Source: an uncultured Collinsella sp.
GTDB taxonomy: Bacteria > Actinomycetota > Coriobacteriia > Coriobacteriales > Coriobacteriaceae
Assembly (NCBI GenBank): GCA_902496645.1
Contig: CABVBR010000025.1
Location: 1 to 18,077 of the forward strand
Reading direction: 5' to 3'
DNA length: 18,077 bases
A model generated the notes under the pieces. The model saw only the letters and a list, made by a program, of their open reading frames with translations. It did no database searches and was not told the origin of the DNA. The translations under genes were made by a program, and so were the position numbers. Of the stretch, positions 1 to 6,629 are shown piece by piece; position 1 is the stretch's first letter, and every line of letters starts with the position of its first letter.

Positions 1-80
1 TGCCTGTTAAGCCGTCAAACAGTCCCTATTTCACCGCAACTTATGTGGGGATGGCTGGATGCTGAGGCTTTACCCGGCAA

Positions 81-102
81 TGTTGCGCAACAACGTTTGA
101 CA
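81..102 (+). promoter_or_regulatory. Palindrome plus -35-like box upstream of the zinc-ribbon gene
   Basis: A perfect 12-bp palindrome, TGTTGCGCAACA, lies at 81-92. Four bases later comes a consensus-perfect -35 hexamer TTGACA at 97-102. No convincing -10 box follows at 16-18 bp; the sequence there is around CTTAGA at 121-126, so the promoter call is weak. The palindrome could be an operator for the gene at 204. The rest of 1-203 shows no recognisable gene: the only open frame from the left edge ends at 114 and resembles nothing I know. Confidence 0.3.
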
Positions 103-203
103 ATTCGCTCTTAGCATATGCTTAGAAGAGATTGCGCTCCGCCATGCACGTGGGCGCTCAGGCATGCCCGTCTTGAACGGGTACCGAACGAGGGGGAGCT
201 TGG

Positions 204-1385
204 ATGTTCTGCCGAAACTGTGGGTCGAAAATCGAGGACGGAGCCCAGTTCTGCGCCGTATGCGGTGCATCCGTCTCGCCAGATGATCAGGCGCAAACGG
301 GAGGGGCGAACCCCTCGCCCGTTGATACTGCAGCACCTATCGGGTCGCAGCAAGTCGATATGGCGGCTGAGGCGGTCGCGTCCAGCCCCAAACGTTCCAA
401 GAAGCCGTTTATCATCGCGGCCGTCGTGGTGGCGCTGCTCGCCGTGGGTGGCGGAGCCGGTTATTACTTTGGTATCTATGCACCCGAGCAGGCGCGCGAG
501 GCGGCCGAGCAAGAGGCCCTCGCCGCAAAGCATGCCGTGCGGTTTACGGTCTCGGCCGAGGGGTGGGACACATCGGCCGGTGCGAGCAGACTGCCGCTGC
601 ACATCACCGGCAAGGAGGCGCGCGGCAAGAAGGTCGACGTCGTTCGCTATGTCGACAGCACGGGAGCGGGCGTCGAGCTCCGTCGCGGCAGCTATAAGGC
701 CGAGGTTGCGGCCTCGCCCATCGCAGCCGACGGCACCATCTACGCCGTGCCGAGCGAAAAAATCGACGTCAAGGTGAGCAAGAAGGCGGAGGGTAAAAAG
801 AGCATCGATGCCGGCAACGTTTCGCTCGCTGCGGTCGAGGCAACCGAGGTGACCGACGACGAGGTTGCCGCCGCCAAGAAGTACGCCGAGGAAGACGCGG
901 ACGCCAAGAAGGCGGGCTTTTCCTTTGATGCCGACGCATTGGCCCAAGCGGCAACCAAGCGCCGCGATGACGCCGTAGCCGCCAAGCAAGCCGAGGAAGA
1001 AGCCAAGCGCCAGGCGGAAGAGGCAAGGCAGGCAAGAACCATCGAAACAGACGATTGTGTCATGGTTTTGCCAGACTGGTTCCCGATCGACGAATACAAG
1101 GTTACAAAGACGGATGGTCAATATGGTTGGACAGTCAACATTACAAAAGGTACAAAAGGGGAAGATGACACTGATGCGATTCATGTTGACTTGAGAGCCT
1201 ACGACCCCAAAAACGTTGGAGGCTTCGGCACTACGGGCAACGCTATGAGTGAGAAAATCGGAGTGGCCTCATCAGGAAACTGGGTATTTATCGTGACAAT
1301 GGGCGGGACGGACCAGACCCGACCCCTTGGATTGTCCCAGGTAGATTTCTGCAAAACCCTCGCCTCCTGCGTCACGCTCAAGTAG
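204..1385 (+). CDS. Zinc-ribbon, single-pass membrane protein of unknown function
   Basis: The protein has 393 residues. It opens with a zinc ribbon of the short CxxC-x10-CxxC type (Cys3, Cys6, Cys17, Cys20). A polar linker follows, then one membrane segment at about 68-92 preceded by lysines and arginines, which suggests the ribbon is cytoplasmic and the rest outside. Residues about 110-215 look like a beta-rich exported domain, about 220-278 are an Ala/Glu/Lys coiled-coil-like stretch, and 279-393 form a separate C-terminal domain. Proteins of this layout are common in Coriobacteriia and lack a defined role; I do not assign one. The ATG at 204 follows a GGGGGAG ribosome site. DNA for the C-terminal domain (about 1038-1385) is poorer in GC: line 1141-1200 is 25/60 G+C against 36/60 at 901-960. 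This hints at a domain acquired by recombination. The gene occupies the place where rplX would normally precede rplE. Confidence 0.8.
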   Translation: MFCRNCGSKIEDGAQFCAVCGASVSPDDQAQTGGANPSPVDTAAPIGSQQVDMAAEAVASSPKRSKKPFIIAAVVVALLAVGGGAGYYFGIYAPEQAREAAEQEALAAKHAVRFTVSAEGWDTSAGASRLPLHITGKEARGKKVDVVRYVDSTGAGVELRRGSYKAEVAASPIAADGTIYAVPSEKIDVKVSKKAEGKKSIDAGNVSLAAVEATEVTDDEVAAAKKYAEEDADAKKAGFSFDADALAQAATKRRDDAVAAKQAEEEAKRQAEEARQARTIETDDCVMVLPDWFPIDEYKVTKTDGQYGWTVNITKGTKGEDDTDAIHVDLRAYDPKNVGGFGTTGNAMSEKIGVASSGNWVFIVTMGGTDQTRPLGLSQVDFCKTLASCVTLK

Positions 1386-1433
1386 TCGACACGCTCCAGC
1401 CAAAGCAATCTCCCACGAAACGAGGGGCTCCAT

Positions 1434-1560
1434 CGAGAGTGGATTTTCTCCCACTTTTGTCCTGCATCTTGGCCAAAAGTGGGAGATTATCCACTCTCGT
1501 GTGTTGTGTGTCCGATAATCCACTCTCATGCGTCCGAAAATCCACTCTCGTTCCTCAACA
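1434..1560. repeat. Palindromic iterated repeat element
   Basis: An imperfect inverted repeat has 26-base arms at 1434-1459 and 1474-1499, matching at 24 of 26 positions around a 14-base spacer. The outer part of the right arm, a core of the form GAWWATCCACTCTC, then recurs as direct repeats near 1514-1527 and 1536-1549, each preceded by GTCC. The core therefore occurs once inverted and three times direct within about 120 bp. A fragment of the inner arm, AATCTCCCAC, also appears at 1407-1416. Short frames reading through it are low-complexity and have no ribosome site, so it is probably non-coding. It could be a REP-like dispersed element, a non-autonomous mobile remnant or a cluster of protein-binding sites. 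No transposase is nearby. Confidence 0.75.
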
Positions 1561-1598
1561 ACTATGCCCTGGCTCCCAACAGACCCATTTGTGCGGGG

Positions 1599-1614
1599 GA
1601 GTTGTGGAGTTGTG
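1599..1614 (+). repeat. Tandem octamer pair
   Basis: GAGTTGTG occurs twice with no spacer, at 1599-1606 and 1607-1614, about 20-40 bp upstream of the candidate rplE promoter. It may be part of an upstream regulatory site, but two copies alone are weak evidence. Confidence 0.35.
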
Positions 1615-1633
1615 CAGGCAGACGAGGTTTTTC

Positions 1634-1662
1634 TGGAAATACGCACCCAATGCGCGTATAGT
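1634..1662 (+). promoter_or_regulatory. Candidate promoter for the rplE operon
   Basis: TATAGT at 1657-1662 is a good -10 hexamer. Seventeen bases upstream, TGGAAA (1634-1639) matches 4 of 6 positions of the -35 consensus. Transcription would begin near 1669, giving an untranslated leader of roughly 130 bases before rplE. A promoter is expected here because the usual upstream genes rplN and rplX are absent and the neighbouring gene is unrelated. Confidence 0.5.
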
Positions 1663-1678
1663 ACCGATTGTTTTGTCG

Positions 1679-1741
1679 GCTCCTGCTGCGTCGATTCCAA
1701 ACCGCGAAATGCCATGAGCGGCGCGGATGCAGCCAGGAGGC
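1679..1741 (+). promoter_or_regulatory. Foldable 5' leader of rplE (possible autoregulatory RNA)
   Basis: GC-TCCTG-CTGC at 1679-1689 pairs with GCAG-C-CAGGA-G-GC at 1729-1741, giving 11 base pairs with two single-base bulges. Inside, CCGCG at 1702-1706 can pair with CGCGG at 1722-1726. Ribosomal operons commonly carry leaders bound by one of their own products; in E. coli the spc operon is repressed by S8. No named Rfam family is recognised here, so the regulatory role is inference. Confidence 0.35.
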
Positions 1742-1799
1742 ACGAGGACAACCCACCGTGGCCACGCCCCGTGCTTAAAACCCCAAGAAGGAGTGAACA

Positions 1800-2357
1800 A
1801 TGGCAGAAGAGAAGTATGTGCCGCGTCTGAAGACCAAGTACAACAACGAGGTCAAGCAGCAGCTTCAGGACAAGTTCCAGTACGAGAACGTCATGATGAT
1901 TCCCAAGTTTGAGAAGATCGTCGTGAACATGGGTGTCGGCGAGGCCGCTACCGATTCCAAGGCCATCGACGGTGCCGTGCGCGACCTGCGCGCCATCACC
2001 GGCCAGCAGCCGATGATCACCCGTGCCCGCAAGTCCATCGCTACCTTCCGCCTGCGCGCTGGTATGCCGATCGGCTGCAAGGTTACCCTGCGTGGCGACC
2101 GTATGTGGGAGTTCTTCGATCGTCTGACCTCCGTCGCGATCCCCCGTATCCGCGACTTCCGCGGCATCTCCGCTAAGAGCTTCGACGGCCGTGGTAACTT
2201 CTCCATGGGCGTCACCGAGCAGCTCATCTTCCCCGAGATCGACTTCGATTCCGTCGATCACCAGCGTGGTATGGACATCACTTTCGTGACCACCGCCAAT
2301 ACCGATGAGGAGGCCAAGGCCCTTCTGGACGCCTTCGGTTTCCCGTTCAAGAAATAG
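1800..2357 (+). CDS. rplE: 50S ribosomal protein L5
   Basis: L5 binds 5S rRNA with L18 in the central protuberance of the large subunit and touches P-site tRNA. The 185-residue product is a few residues longer than the usual 179-180. It shows the family's hallmark blocks NMGVGEA (about 41-47) and GQQPMITRARKSIATFRLR (about 69-87), and the later FRG and TEQLIFPEID segments. The ATG follows AAGAAGGAG with good spacing. It is the first ribosomal gene in the window. The usual neighbours rplN and rplX are not upstream, and the 414 bp before it hold a repeat element and a likely promoter. Confidence 0.98.
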   Translation: MAEEKYVPRLKTKYNNEVKQQLQDKFQYENVMMIPKFEKIVVNMGVGEAATDSKAIDGAVRDLRAITGQQPMITRARKSIATFRLRAGMPIGCKVTLRGDRMWEFFDRLTSVAIPRIRDFRGISAKSFDGRGNFSMGVTEQLIFPEIDFDSVDHQRGMDITFVTTANTDEEAKALLDAFGFPFKK

Positions 2358-2372
2358 GTTCACCTGCCCTAT

Positions 2373-2402
2373 AAGCGCCGTTCCCACAAGGGGGCGGCGC
2401 TT
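2373..2402 (+). other. Intercistronic hairpin between rplE and rpsN
   Basis: AAGCGCCG (2373-2380) and CGGCGCTT (2395-2402) form a perfect 8-bp stem that can be extended inward by CCC/GGG pairing. No U-run follows and translation of rpsN begins 35 bases later, so it is unlikely to be a full terminator. It may be an RNA processing or stability element, or a translational control hairpin. Confidence 0.6.
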
Positions 2403-2436
2403 GGGGCGAACAATACTCTATGTGAGGAGGATATAA

Positions 2437-2622
2437 GTGGCTAAGACATCGATGATCGTCAAGTGCAATCGCAAGCAGAAGTTCTCTACTCGTGAGTACA
2501 CGCGCTGCCAGCGCTGCGGCCGTCCGCACTCTGTGTACCGCAAGTTCGGCCTGTGCCGTGTCTGCTTCCGTGAGCTTGCACTCAAGGGCGAGCTTCCCGG
2601 CGTTAAGAAGGCCAGCTGGTAA
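2437..2622 (+). CDS. rpsN: 30S ribosomal protein S14, zinc type
   Basis: S14 sits in the head of the small subunit and binds the 3' domain of 16S rRNA. At 61 residues this is the short zinc-binding (type Z, C+) form. Its four ligands are visible as Cys24, Cys27, Cys40 and Cys43 in the pattern CxxC-x12-CxxC. It ends in the typical ELPGVKKASW. Translation starts at GTG 2437 after GAGGAGG. The gene lies 79 bp after rplE and 119 bp before rpsH, and both gaps carry a hairpin. Confidence 0.97.
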   Translation: MAKTSMIVKCNRKQKFSTREYTRCQRCGRPHSVYRKFGLCRVCFRELALKGELPGVKKASW

Positions 2623-2677
2623 GTCACTACCAGCGTTTCAAGCATCCGTTTGGAACAGGGAAAACGCGCTAGTTAGG

Positions 2678-2700
2678 CTTTGCCGTTAAGGGCGGCGAAG
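2678..2700 (+). other. Intercistronic hairpin between rpsN and rpsH
   Basis: CTTTGCCG (2678-2685) pairs with CGGCGAAG (2693-2700) through 8 pairs, one of them G-U, around a 7-base loop. No U-run follows. It lies about 40 bases upstream of the rpsH start, so it could act as a processing site or as a translational regulator of S8. Confidence 0.5.
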
Positions 2701-2741
2701 AACCAAGAGCACGTGTTCATCAAGAACGAAGGAGAATCTGT

Positions 2742-3140
2742 ATGAACCTTACAGACCCGATCGCAGATATGCTTACGCGCATCCGTAACGCTAACTCTGT
2801 GAACAAGGCTACGGTCTCCATGCCGAGCAGCAAGAAGCTCGTCGAGATCGCTCGTGTTCTGCACGAGGAGGGCTACATCGAGGGCTACGATGTCGAGGAC
2901 ACCGTTCCCCAGAAGACTCTGCACATCACGCTTAAGTATGGTCCCAAGAAGGCTAAGGTCATCAACGGCATCCGCCGCATTTCCAAGCCGGGCCTGCGTA
3001 AGTACACCGGCGTTGCCGACATGCCCCGCGTCCGCGGTGGCCTTGGTACCGCCATTATTTCCACCAGCCATGGCGTCATGACCGACCGCGATGCTCGCAA
3101 GCACAACGTCGGCGGCGAGATCATCGCTTACGTCTGGTAA
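2742..3140 (+). CDS. rpsH: 30S ribosomal protein S8
   Basis: S8 binds the central domain of 16S rRNA early in assembly and is the known translational repressor of the spc operon in E. coli. The product has 132 residues, the usual size. It starts with the conserved TDPIADMLTRIRNA and carries the C-terminal signature block ISTSHGVMTDRDAR near 108-121. The ATG follows AAGGAG. The 119-bp gap in front of it, with its hairpin, is large for this operon and would be a reasonable place for feedback control; that is inference. Confidence 0.98.
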   Translation: MNLTDPIADMLTRIRNANSVNKATVSMPSSKKLVEIARVLHEEGYIEGYDVEDTVPQKTLHITLKYGPKKAKVINGIRRISKPGLRKYTGVADMPRVRGGLGTAIISTSHGVMTDRDARKHNVGGEIIAYVW

Positions 3141-3173
3141 TTCGCTCGGTAGGTAGAAGGAAAGGAGATCACC

Positions 3174-3710
3174 GTGTCTCGTATCGGTAATAAGCCTGTC
3201 CAGATTCCCGCCGGAGTCGAAGTGGCAGTCAACGGCAACAACGTTGTCGTCAAGGGCCCCAAGGGCCAGCTCGAGCTCGATGTCTTTGAGAAGCTCGCTA
3301 TCAACGTCGAGGACAACGTCCTCACCGTTTCCCGTCCCGACGACGAGCGTGAGACCCGTTCCCGCCACGGCCTCACCCGCGCCCTCATCCACAACATGGT
3401 TGTTGGCGTTTCCGAGGGCTTCGAGAAGAAGCTCGAGCTCGCCGGCGTCGGTTACCGCGTGCAGCAGAAGGGCAAGAACCTCGAGTTCTCCCTGGGCTTC
3501 TCGCACCCCGTGATCGTCGAGGCTCCCGAGGGCATCACCTTCGAGGTTCCCGACAACACCCACGTGAACGTCAAGGGTATCAACAAGCAGCAGGTCGGTC
3601 AGATCGCCGCTGAGATCCGCGGCCATCGTCCTCCCGAGCCTTACAAGGGCAAGGGTATCCACTATGTTGGCGAGCACATCCGCCGCAAGCTGGGTAAGGC
3701 CGCCAAGTAG
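3174..3710 (+). CDS. rplF: 50S ribosomal protein L6
   Basis: L6 lies near the base of the L7/L12 stalk and the sarcin-ricin loop, where the translational GTPases act. The product is 178 residues, a normal length, with the duplicated L6 fold. It begins SRIGNKPVQIPAGV and carries the C-terminal RRPPEPYKGKGI-like segment as RGHRPPEPYKGKGIHYVGE near residues 149-167. The start is GTG 3174 after AAAGGAGAT, 33 bp after rpsH. Confidence 0.98.
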   Translation: MSRIGNKPVQIPAGVEVAVNGNNVVVKGPKGQLELDVFEKLAINVEDNVLTVSRPDDERETRSRHGLTRALIHNMVVGVSEGFEKKLELAGVGYRVQQKGKNLEFSLGFSHPVIVEAPEGITFEVPDNTHVNVKGINKQQVGQIAAEIRGHRPPEPYKGKGIHYVGEHIRRKLGKAAK

Positions 3711-3735
3711 TCGTAACCGACTCACTCGCATAAGA

Positions 3736-3757
3736 CCAGCACCCCGTCAGGTGCTGG
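3736..3757 (+). other. Intercistronic hairpin between rplF and rplR
   Basis: CCAGCACC (3736-3743) and GGTGCTGG (3750-3757) form a perfect 8-bp stem around a 6-base loop. There is a short T-run (3770-3774), but it is 12 bases after the stem, too far for intrinsic termination. It lies 28 bases before the rplR start. Confidence 0.6.
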
Positions 3758-3785
3758 CAAGATCAACCTTTTTAGGAGTTTACGT

Positions 3786-4154
3786 ATGAACAAGCATAAG
3801 GCGAAGCTGGAAGGCCTCAAGCGTCGTCAGCGTCGTGTTCGCGGCAAGGTCTCGGGTACCGCCGAGCGTCCGCGTCTTCGCGTGACCCGTACTAACGCCA
3901 ACATCTATGCCCAGATCATCGACGACAGCAAGGGCTCCAGCCTGACGCTCGTCTCTGCCTCGACCCTCGAGGCCGAGTTCAAGGGCACCCACACCTCGAA
4001 CAAGGAGGCTGCGGAGAAGGTCGGTCAGCTCGTTGGCAAGCGCGCCATCGAGGCCGGCATCACCAAGGTCGCCTTCGATCGCGGTGGCCGTATCTACCAT
4101 GGCCGCGTCAAGGCCCTCGCCGACGGTGCTCGTGCCGCCGGTCTCGAGTTCTAG
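3786..4154 (+). CDS. rplR: 50S ribosomal protein L18
   Basis: L18 binds 5S rRNA together with L5 and ties it into the central protuberance. The product has 122 residues, a usual length. It shows the basic N-terminus, then RPRLRVTRTNANIYAQIIDD (about 29-48) and the C-terminal FDRGGRIYHGRVKALADGAR (about 98-117). The ATG follows TTAGGAG. It lies 75 bp after rplF, beyond a hairpin, and only 14 bp before rpsE, so translation may be coupled. Confidence 0.98.
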   Translation: MNKHKAKLEGLKRRQRRVRGKVSGTAERPRLRVTRTNANIYAQIIDDSKGSSLTLVSASTLEAEFKGTHTSNKEAAEKVGQLVGKRAIEAGITKVAFDRGGRIYHGRVKALADGARAAGLEF

Positions 4155-4168
4155 GAGGTATGTAGCAC

Positions 4169-4693
4169 ATGGCTCGTAATCAGAAGCAGCAGCGCGAGGC
4201 CTCCGAGTTCGAGGAGCGCGTCGTTTACATCAACCGCGTGTCGAAGACCGTCAAGGGTGGTCGTCGCATGAGCCTCGTCGCTCTCGTCGTCGTTGGCGAC
4301 GGCAAGGGCAACGTCGGCGTTGGCATGGGCAAGTCCGCTGAGGTGCCCCTGGCCATCTCCAAGGCGTCTCTCGATGCCAAGAAGAACATGTTCCACGTGC
4401 CGGTGACCGATCAGGGCACCATCCCGCACGAGGTTCTCGGTCACTTTGGTGCCGGCCGCATCATCATCAAGCCCGCTGTCGAGGGTACCGGCGTTATCGC
4501 CGGCGGCGCTGTGCGCCCCCTCTTTGAGCTTGCTGGCATCAAGAACGTCCTGTCCAAGTCCCTCGGTACCGACAACGGCCTTAACATCATCAAGGCTGCC
4601 GTCGAGGGCCTCAAGGAGCTCTCCAGCCCTGAGGACGTCGCGGCTCGCCGTGGCCTGACGGTCTCCGAGATGTTCGTCGGTAAGGAGAACTAA
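4169..4693 (+). CDS. rpsE: 30S ribosomal protein S5
   Basis: S5 lines the mRNA entry channel and contributes to decoding fidelity. The product has 174 residues. An N-terminal double-stranded-RNA-binding-like domain spans about 13-80, with VVYINRVSKTVKGGRRMS and GDGKGNVGVGMGKSAEVP. A C-terminal domain follows, with AGGAVRPLFELAGI and NVLSKSLGT. The ATG follows TAGGAGG, which overlaps the rplR stop codon, and lies 14 bp downstream of it. The gap to rpmD is only 2 bp. Confidence 0.98.
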   Translation: MARNQKQQREASEFEERVVYINRVSKTVKGGRRMSLVALVVVGDGKGNVGVGMGKSAEVPLAISKASLDAKKNMFHVPVTDQGTIPHEVLGHFGAGRIIIKPAVEGTGVIAGGAVRPLFELAGIKNVLSKSLGTDNGLNIIKAAVEGLKELSSPEDVAARRGLTVSEMFVGKEN

Positions 4694-4695
4694 GC

Positions 4696-4878
4696 ATGGC
4701 TGACACCATCAAGATCAAGCAGGTCCGCAGCACCAATGGTTGCAAGCAGGACCAGGTCCGTACTGTCCGTGCCCTCGGTCTCCACAGGATCCGCGAGGTT
4801 CGCGAGATTGCTGACAACGAGTCCGTCCGCGGCATGATCTTCAAGGTCAAGCACCTTGTCGAGATTGTAGAGGAGTAG
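4696..4878 (+). CDS. rpmD: 50S ribosomal protein L30
   Basis: L30 is a small globular protein on the large subunit surface. The product has 60 residues, typical for bacteria. It shows the beta strand IKIKQVRSTNGC and the family block RALGLHRI (about 25-32), then RGMIFKVKHLVEIVEE at the end. The ATG is 2 bp after the rpsE stop codon, and the GGTAAGGAG inside the rpsE end provides the ribosome site. Confidence 0.97.
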   Translation: MADTIKIKQVRSTNGCKQDQVRTVRALGLHRIREVREIADNESVRGMIFKVKHLVEIVEE

Positions 4879-4881
4879 CAA

Positions 4882-5331
4882 ATGCAGCTTCACGATCTTA
4901 CTCCCGCGCCCGGTTCCACCAAGAACCGCAAGCGCGTCGGCCGTGGCAATTCTTCGGGTCACGGCACCACTTCTGGCCGCGGCCAGAAAGGCCAGGGTTC
5001 CCGCTCTGGTGGCACCAAGGGTGCCGGCTTCGAGGGTGGCCAGACTCCGCTGGCTATGCGCCTGCCCAAGCTTCCGGGCTTCCGCAACCCCCGTCGTATC
5101 GAGTACACCGCTGTCAACGTCGAGCGTCTCGAGCGTAAGTTCGAGGACGGCGCTGTGATCGACGGTGCCGCTCTTAAGGCCGCTCGCATCACCAAGAGCG
5201 AGTTCGAGCCCGTCAAGGTGCTCGGCAATGGTGAGCTCACCAAGAAGTTCACGGTCAAGGTCGACAAGGTCAGCGCCTCTGCGCAGGCCAAGATCGAGGC
5301 CGCCGGCGGAAAGGTCGAGCTGCCGTGCTAA
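4882..5331 (+). CDS. rplO: 50S ribosomal protein L15
   Basis: L15 is a late-assembly protein whose long basic tail enters the 23S rRNA core. The product has 149 residues. The glycine/arginine-rich N-terminal extension is clear at about 16-47, with KRVGRGNSSGHGTTSGRG. After it comes GGQTPLAMRLPKLPGF and the C-terminal L15/L27e-like fold. The ATG lies 3 bp after rpmD with GAGGAG in the rpmD end. The final codons overlap the start of secY. Confidence 0.98.
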   Translation: MQLHDLTPAPGSTKNRKRVGRGNSSGHGTTSGRGQKGQGSRSGGTKGAGFEGGQTPLAMRLPKLPGFRNPRRIEYTAVNVERLERKFEDGAVIDGAALKAARITKSEFEPVKVLGNGELTKKFTVKVDKVSASAQAKIEAAGGKVELPC

Positions 5332-6611
5332 ATGGTCTTAAGAATGCTTTCCGCATCAAAGAACTGCGCGAAAAGATTCTTTTTACCATAGCTATGCTCG
5401 TCGTGTACCGCATTGGTGCGCACGTTCCTGTGCCCGGCATTCCCTTCCAGGGGATGCTGGGCCTTTTCTCGACCGATAACAATTCGGTCGCCGCAGGTGC
5501 TATGGCCCTCCTGAATCTTTTCTCTGGCGGCGCGTTGAGCTATGTGTCGGTGTTCTCTTTGGGCATCATGCCGTACATCACGAGCTCGATTATCCTCCAG
5601 ATGCTCCAGGCCGTCGTGCCTTCCCTGCATGAGCTTGCCCGCGAGGGCGAGGTCGGTCAGACCAAGATTACGCAGTATTCGCGTTACCTCACCTTGGCTC
5701 TGGCTATCCTCAACTCCGTGGGTTACCTCTTCCTCTTTAAGAGCTTCGGCATTAGCTTCAACGGTGCCGGTGCTCCCGAGATCATCTTCGACCTCATGAT
5801 CGTCGGTACGCTCACCGCGGGCGCCATGCTGATCATGTGGATTGGTGAGCTCATCACCCAGCGTGGTATCGGCAATGGCATGTCGCTGATCATCTTCGCG
5901 AACATCATGGCCGGTCTTCCGCAGGCGATTTTCTCCAGCACCGAGGGTAACGCCGGTGGCATCATCACCATGGTGATCATCTGCGCCATCATCCTGCTGG
6001 TCATCCCGCTGATCGTTTTCCTTGAGCGCGGCCAGCGCCGCATCCCGGTCTCCTACGCCAAGCGCGTCGTGGGCCGTCGCATGATGGGTGGCCAGACCAC
6101 CTACCTGCCCATCAAGGTCAACACCGCGGGCGTCGTGCCGATCATCTTCGCTTCGGCGCTGCTGTACTTCCCGGCCCAGATCGCCGTGTTCTTCCCCGGC
6201 ATCGGCTGGATTCAGGCAGTTGCCTCCGCGCTTTCGACCGGTTGGCTCAACTGGGTGCTTAACGTTGTCCTCATCGTGTTCTTCGCGTACTTCTACACCT
6301 CCATGGTGTTCAACCCCGATGACACGGCCGACAACCTTAAGAAGCAGGGTGGCTTTATTCCGGGTGTCCGCCCGGGCAGGGCTACCGCGGCCTACATCAA
6401 GAACGCGCTCAACAAGATCACGCTTCCCAGCGCTGTCTTCTTGGCGCTCATCGCCATCGTGCCTTCGATTATCTTCTCCTTCACGGGTAACCAGCTGATC
6501 CAGGCATTTGGCGGCACGTCCATCCTCATCATGGTCGGCGTCGTGCTCGACACGGTCGATAAGCTCGAAGGCCAGATCAAGATGTATGATTACGATGGAT
6601 TCTTTAAATAG
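5325..6611 (+). CDS. secY: Preprotein translocase subunit SecY
   Basis: SecY forms the protein-conducting channel of the SecYEG complex in the cytoplasmic membrane. The 428-residue product has about ten hydrophobic helices. It shows the family landmarks AHVPVPGIP (about 27-35), GIMPYITSSIILQML (about 77-91), GELITQRGIGNGMSLIIFA (about 171-189) and RIPVSYAKRVVGR (about 239-251). Translation starts at GTG 5325, seven bases before the end of rplO, giving MLNGLKNAFRIKELREKI, the expected amphipathic N-terminus. The ATG at 5332 is out of frame. The overlap implies translational coupling to L15. Confidence 0.98.
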   Translation: MLNGLKNAFRIKELREKILFTIAMLVVYRIGAHVPVPGIPFQGMLGLFSTDNNSVAAGAMALLNLFSGGALSYVSVFSLGIMPYITSSIILQMLQAVVPSLHELAREGEVGQTKITQYSRYLTLALAILNSVGYLFLFKSFGISFNGAGAPEIIFDLMIVGTLTAGAMLIMWIGELITQRGIGNGMSLIIFANIMAGLPQAIFSSTEGNAGGIITMVIICAIILLVIPLIVFLERGQRRIPVSYAKRVVGRRMMGGQTTYLPIKVNTAGVVPIIFASALLYFPAQIAVFFPGIGWIQAVASALSTGWLNWVLNVVLIVFFAYFYTSMVFNPDDTADNLKKQGGFIPGVRPGRATAAYIKNALNKITLPSAVFLALIAIVPSIIFSFTGNQLIQAFGGTSILIMVGVVLDTVDKLEGQIKMYDYDGFFK

Positions 6612-6629
6612 GCTAGAGGAGGATTGCTC

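Noticed and set aside
1434..1560. CRISPR array
   Set aside because: There are only three direct copies of a roughly 14-base core with irregular spacing of 8-15 bases and no cas genes, unlike repeats of 24-37 bases with regular spacers.
1439..1717. Short frames reading through the repeat element before rplE
   Set aside because: They have no ribosome site or known domain and consist of translated repeat motifs. The DNA-level palindrome explains the sequence better.
2373..2402. Possible intrinsic terminator after rplE
   Set aside because: The stem is strong but lacks a U-tract, and co-operonic rpsN starts just downstream with a strong ribosome site.
6624..6629. TTG start for adk two codons upstream
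   Set aside because: TTG at 6624 touches the GAGGAGG ribosome site, which leaves no spacing. ATG at 6630 has proper spacing and gives the standard MNLVLLGAPGAGKGT start.
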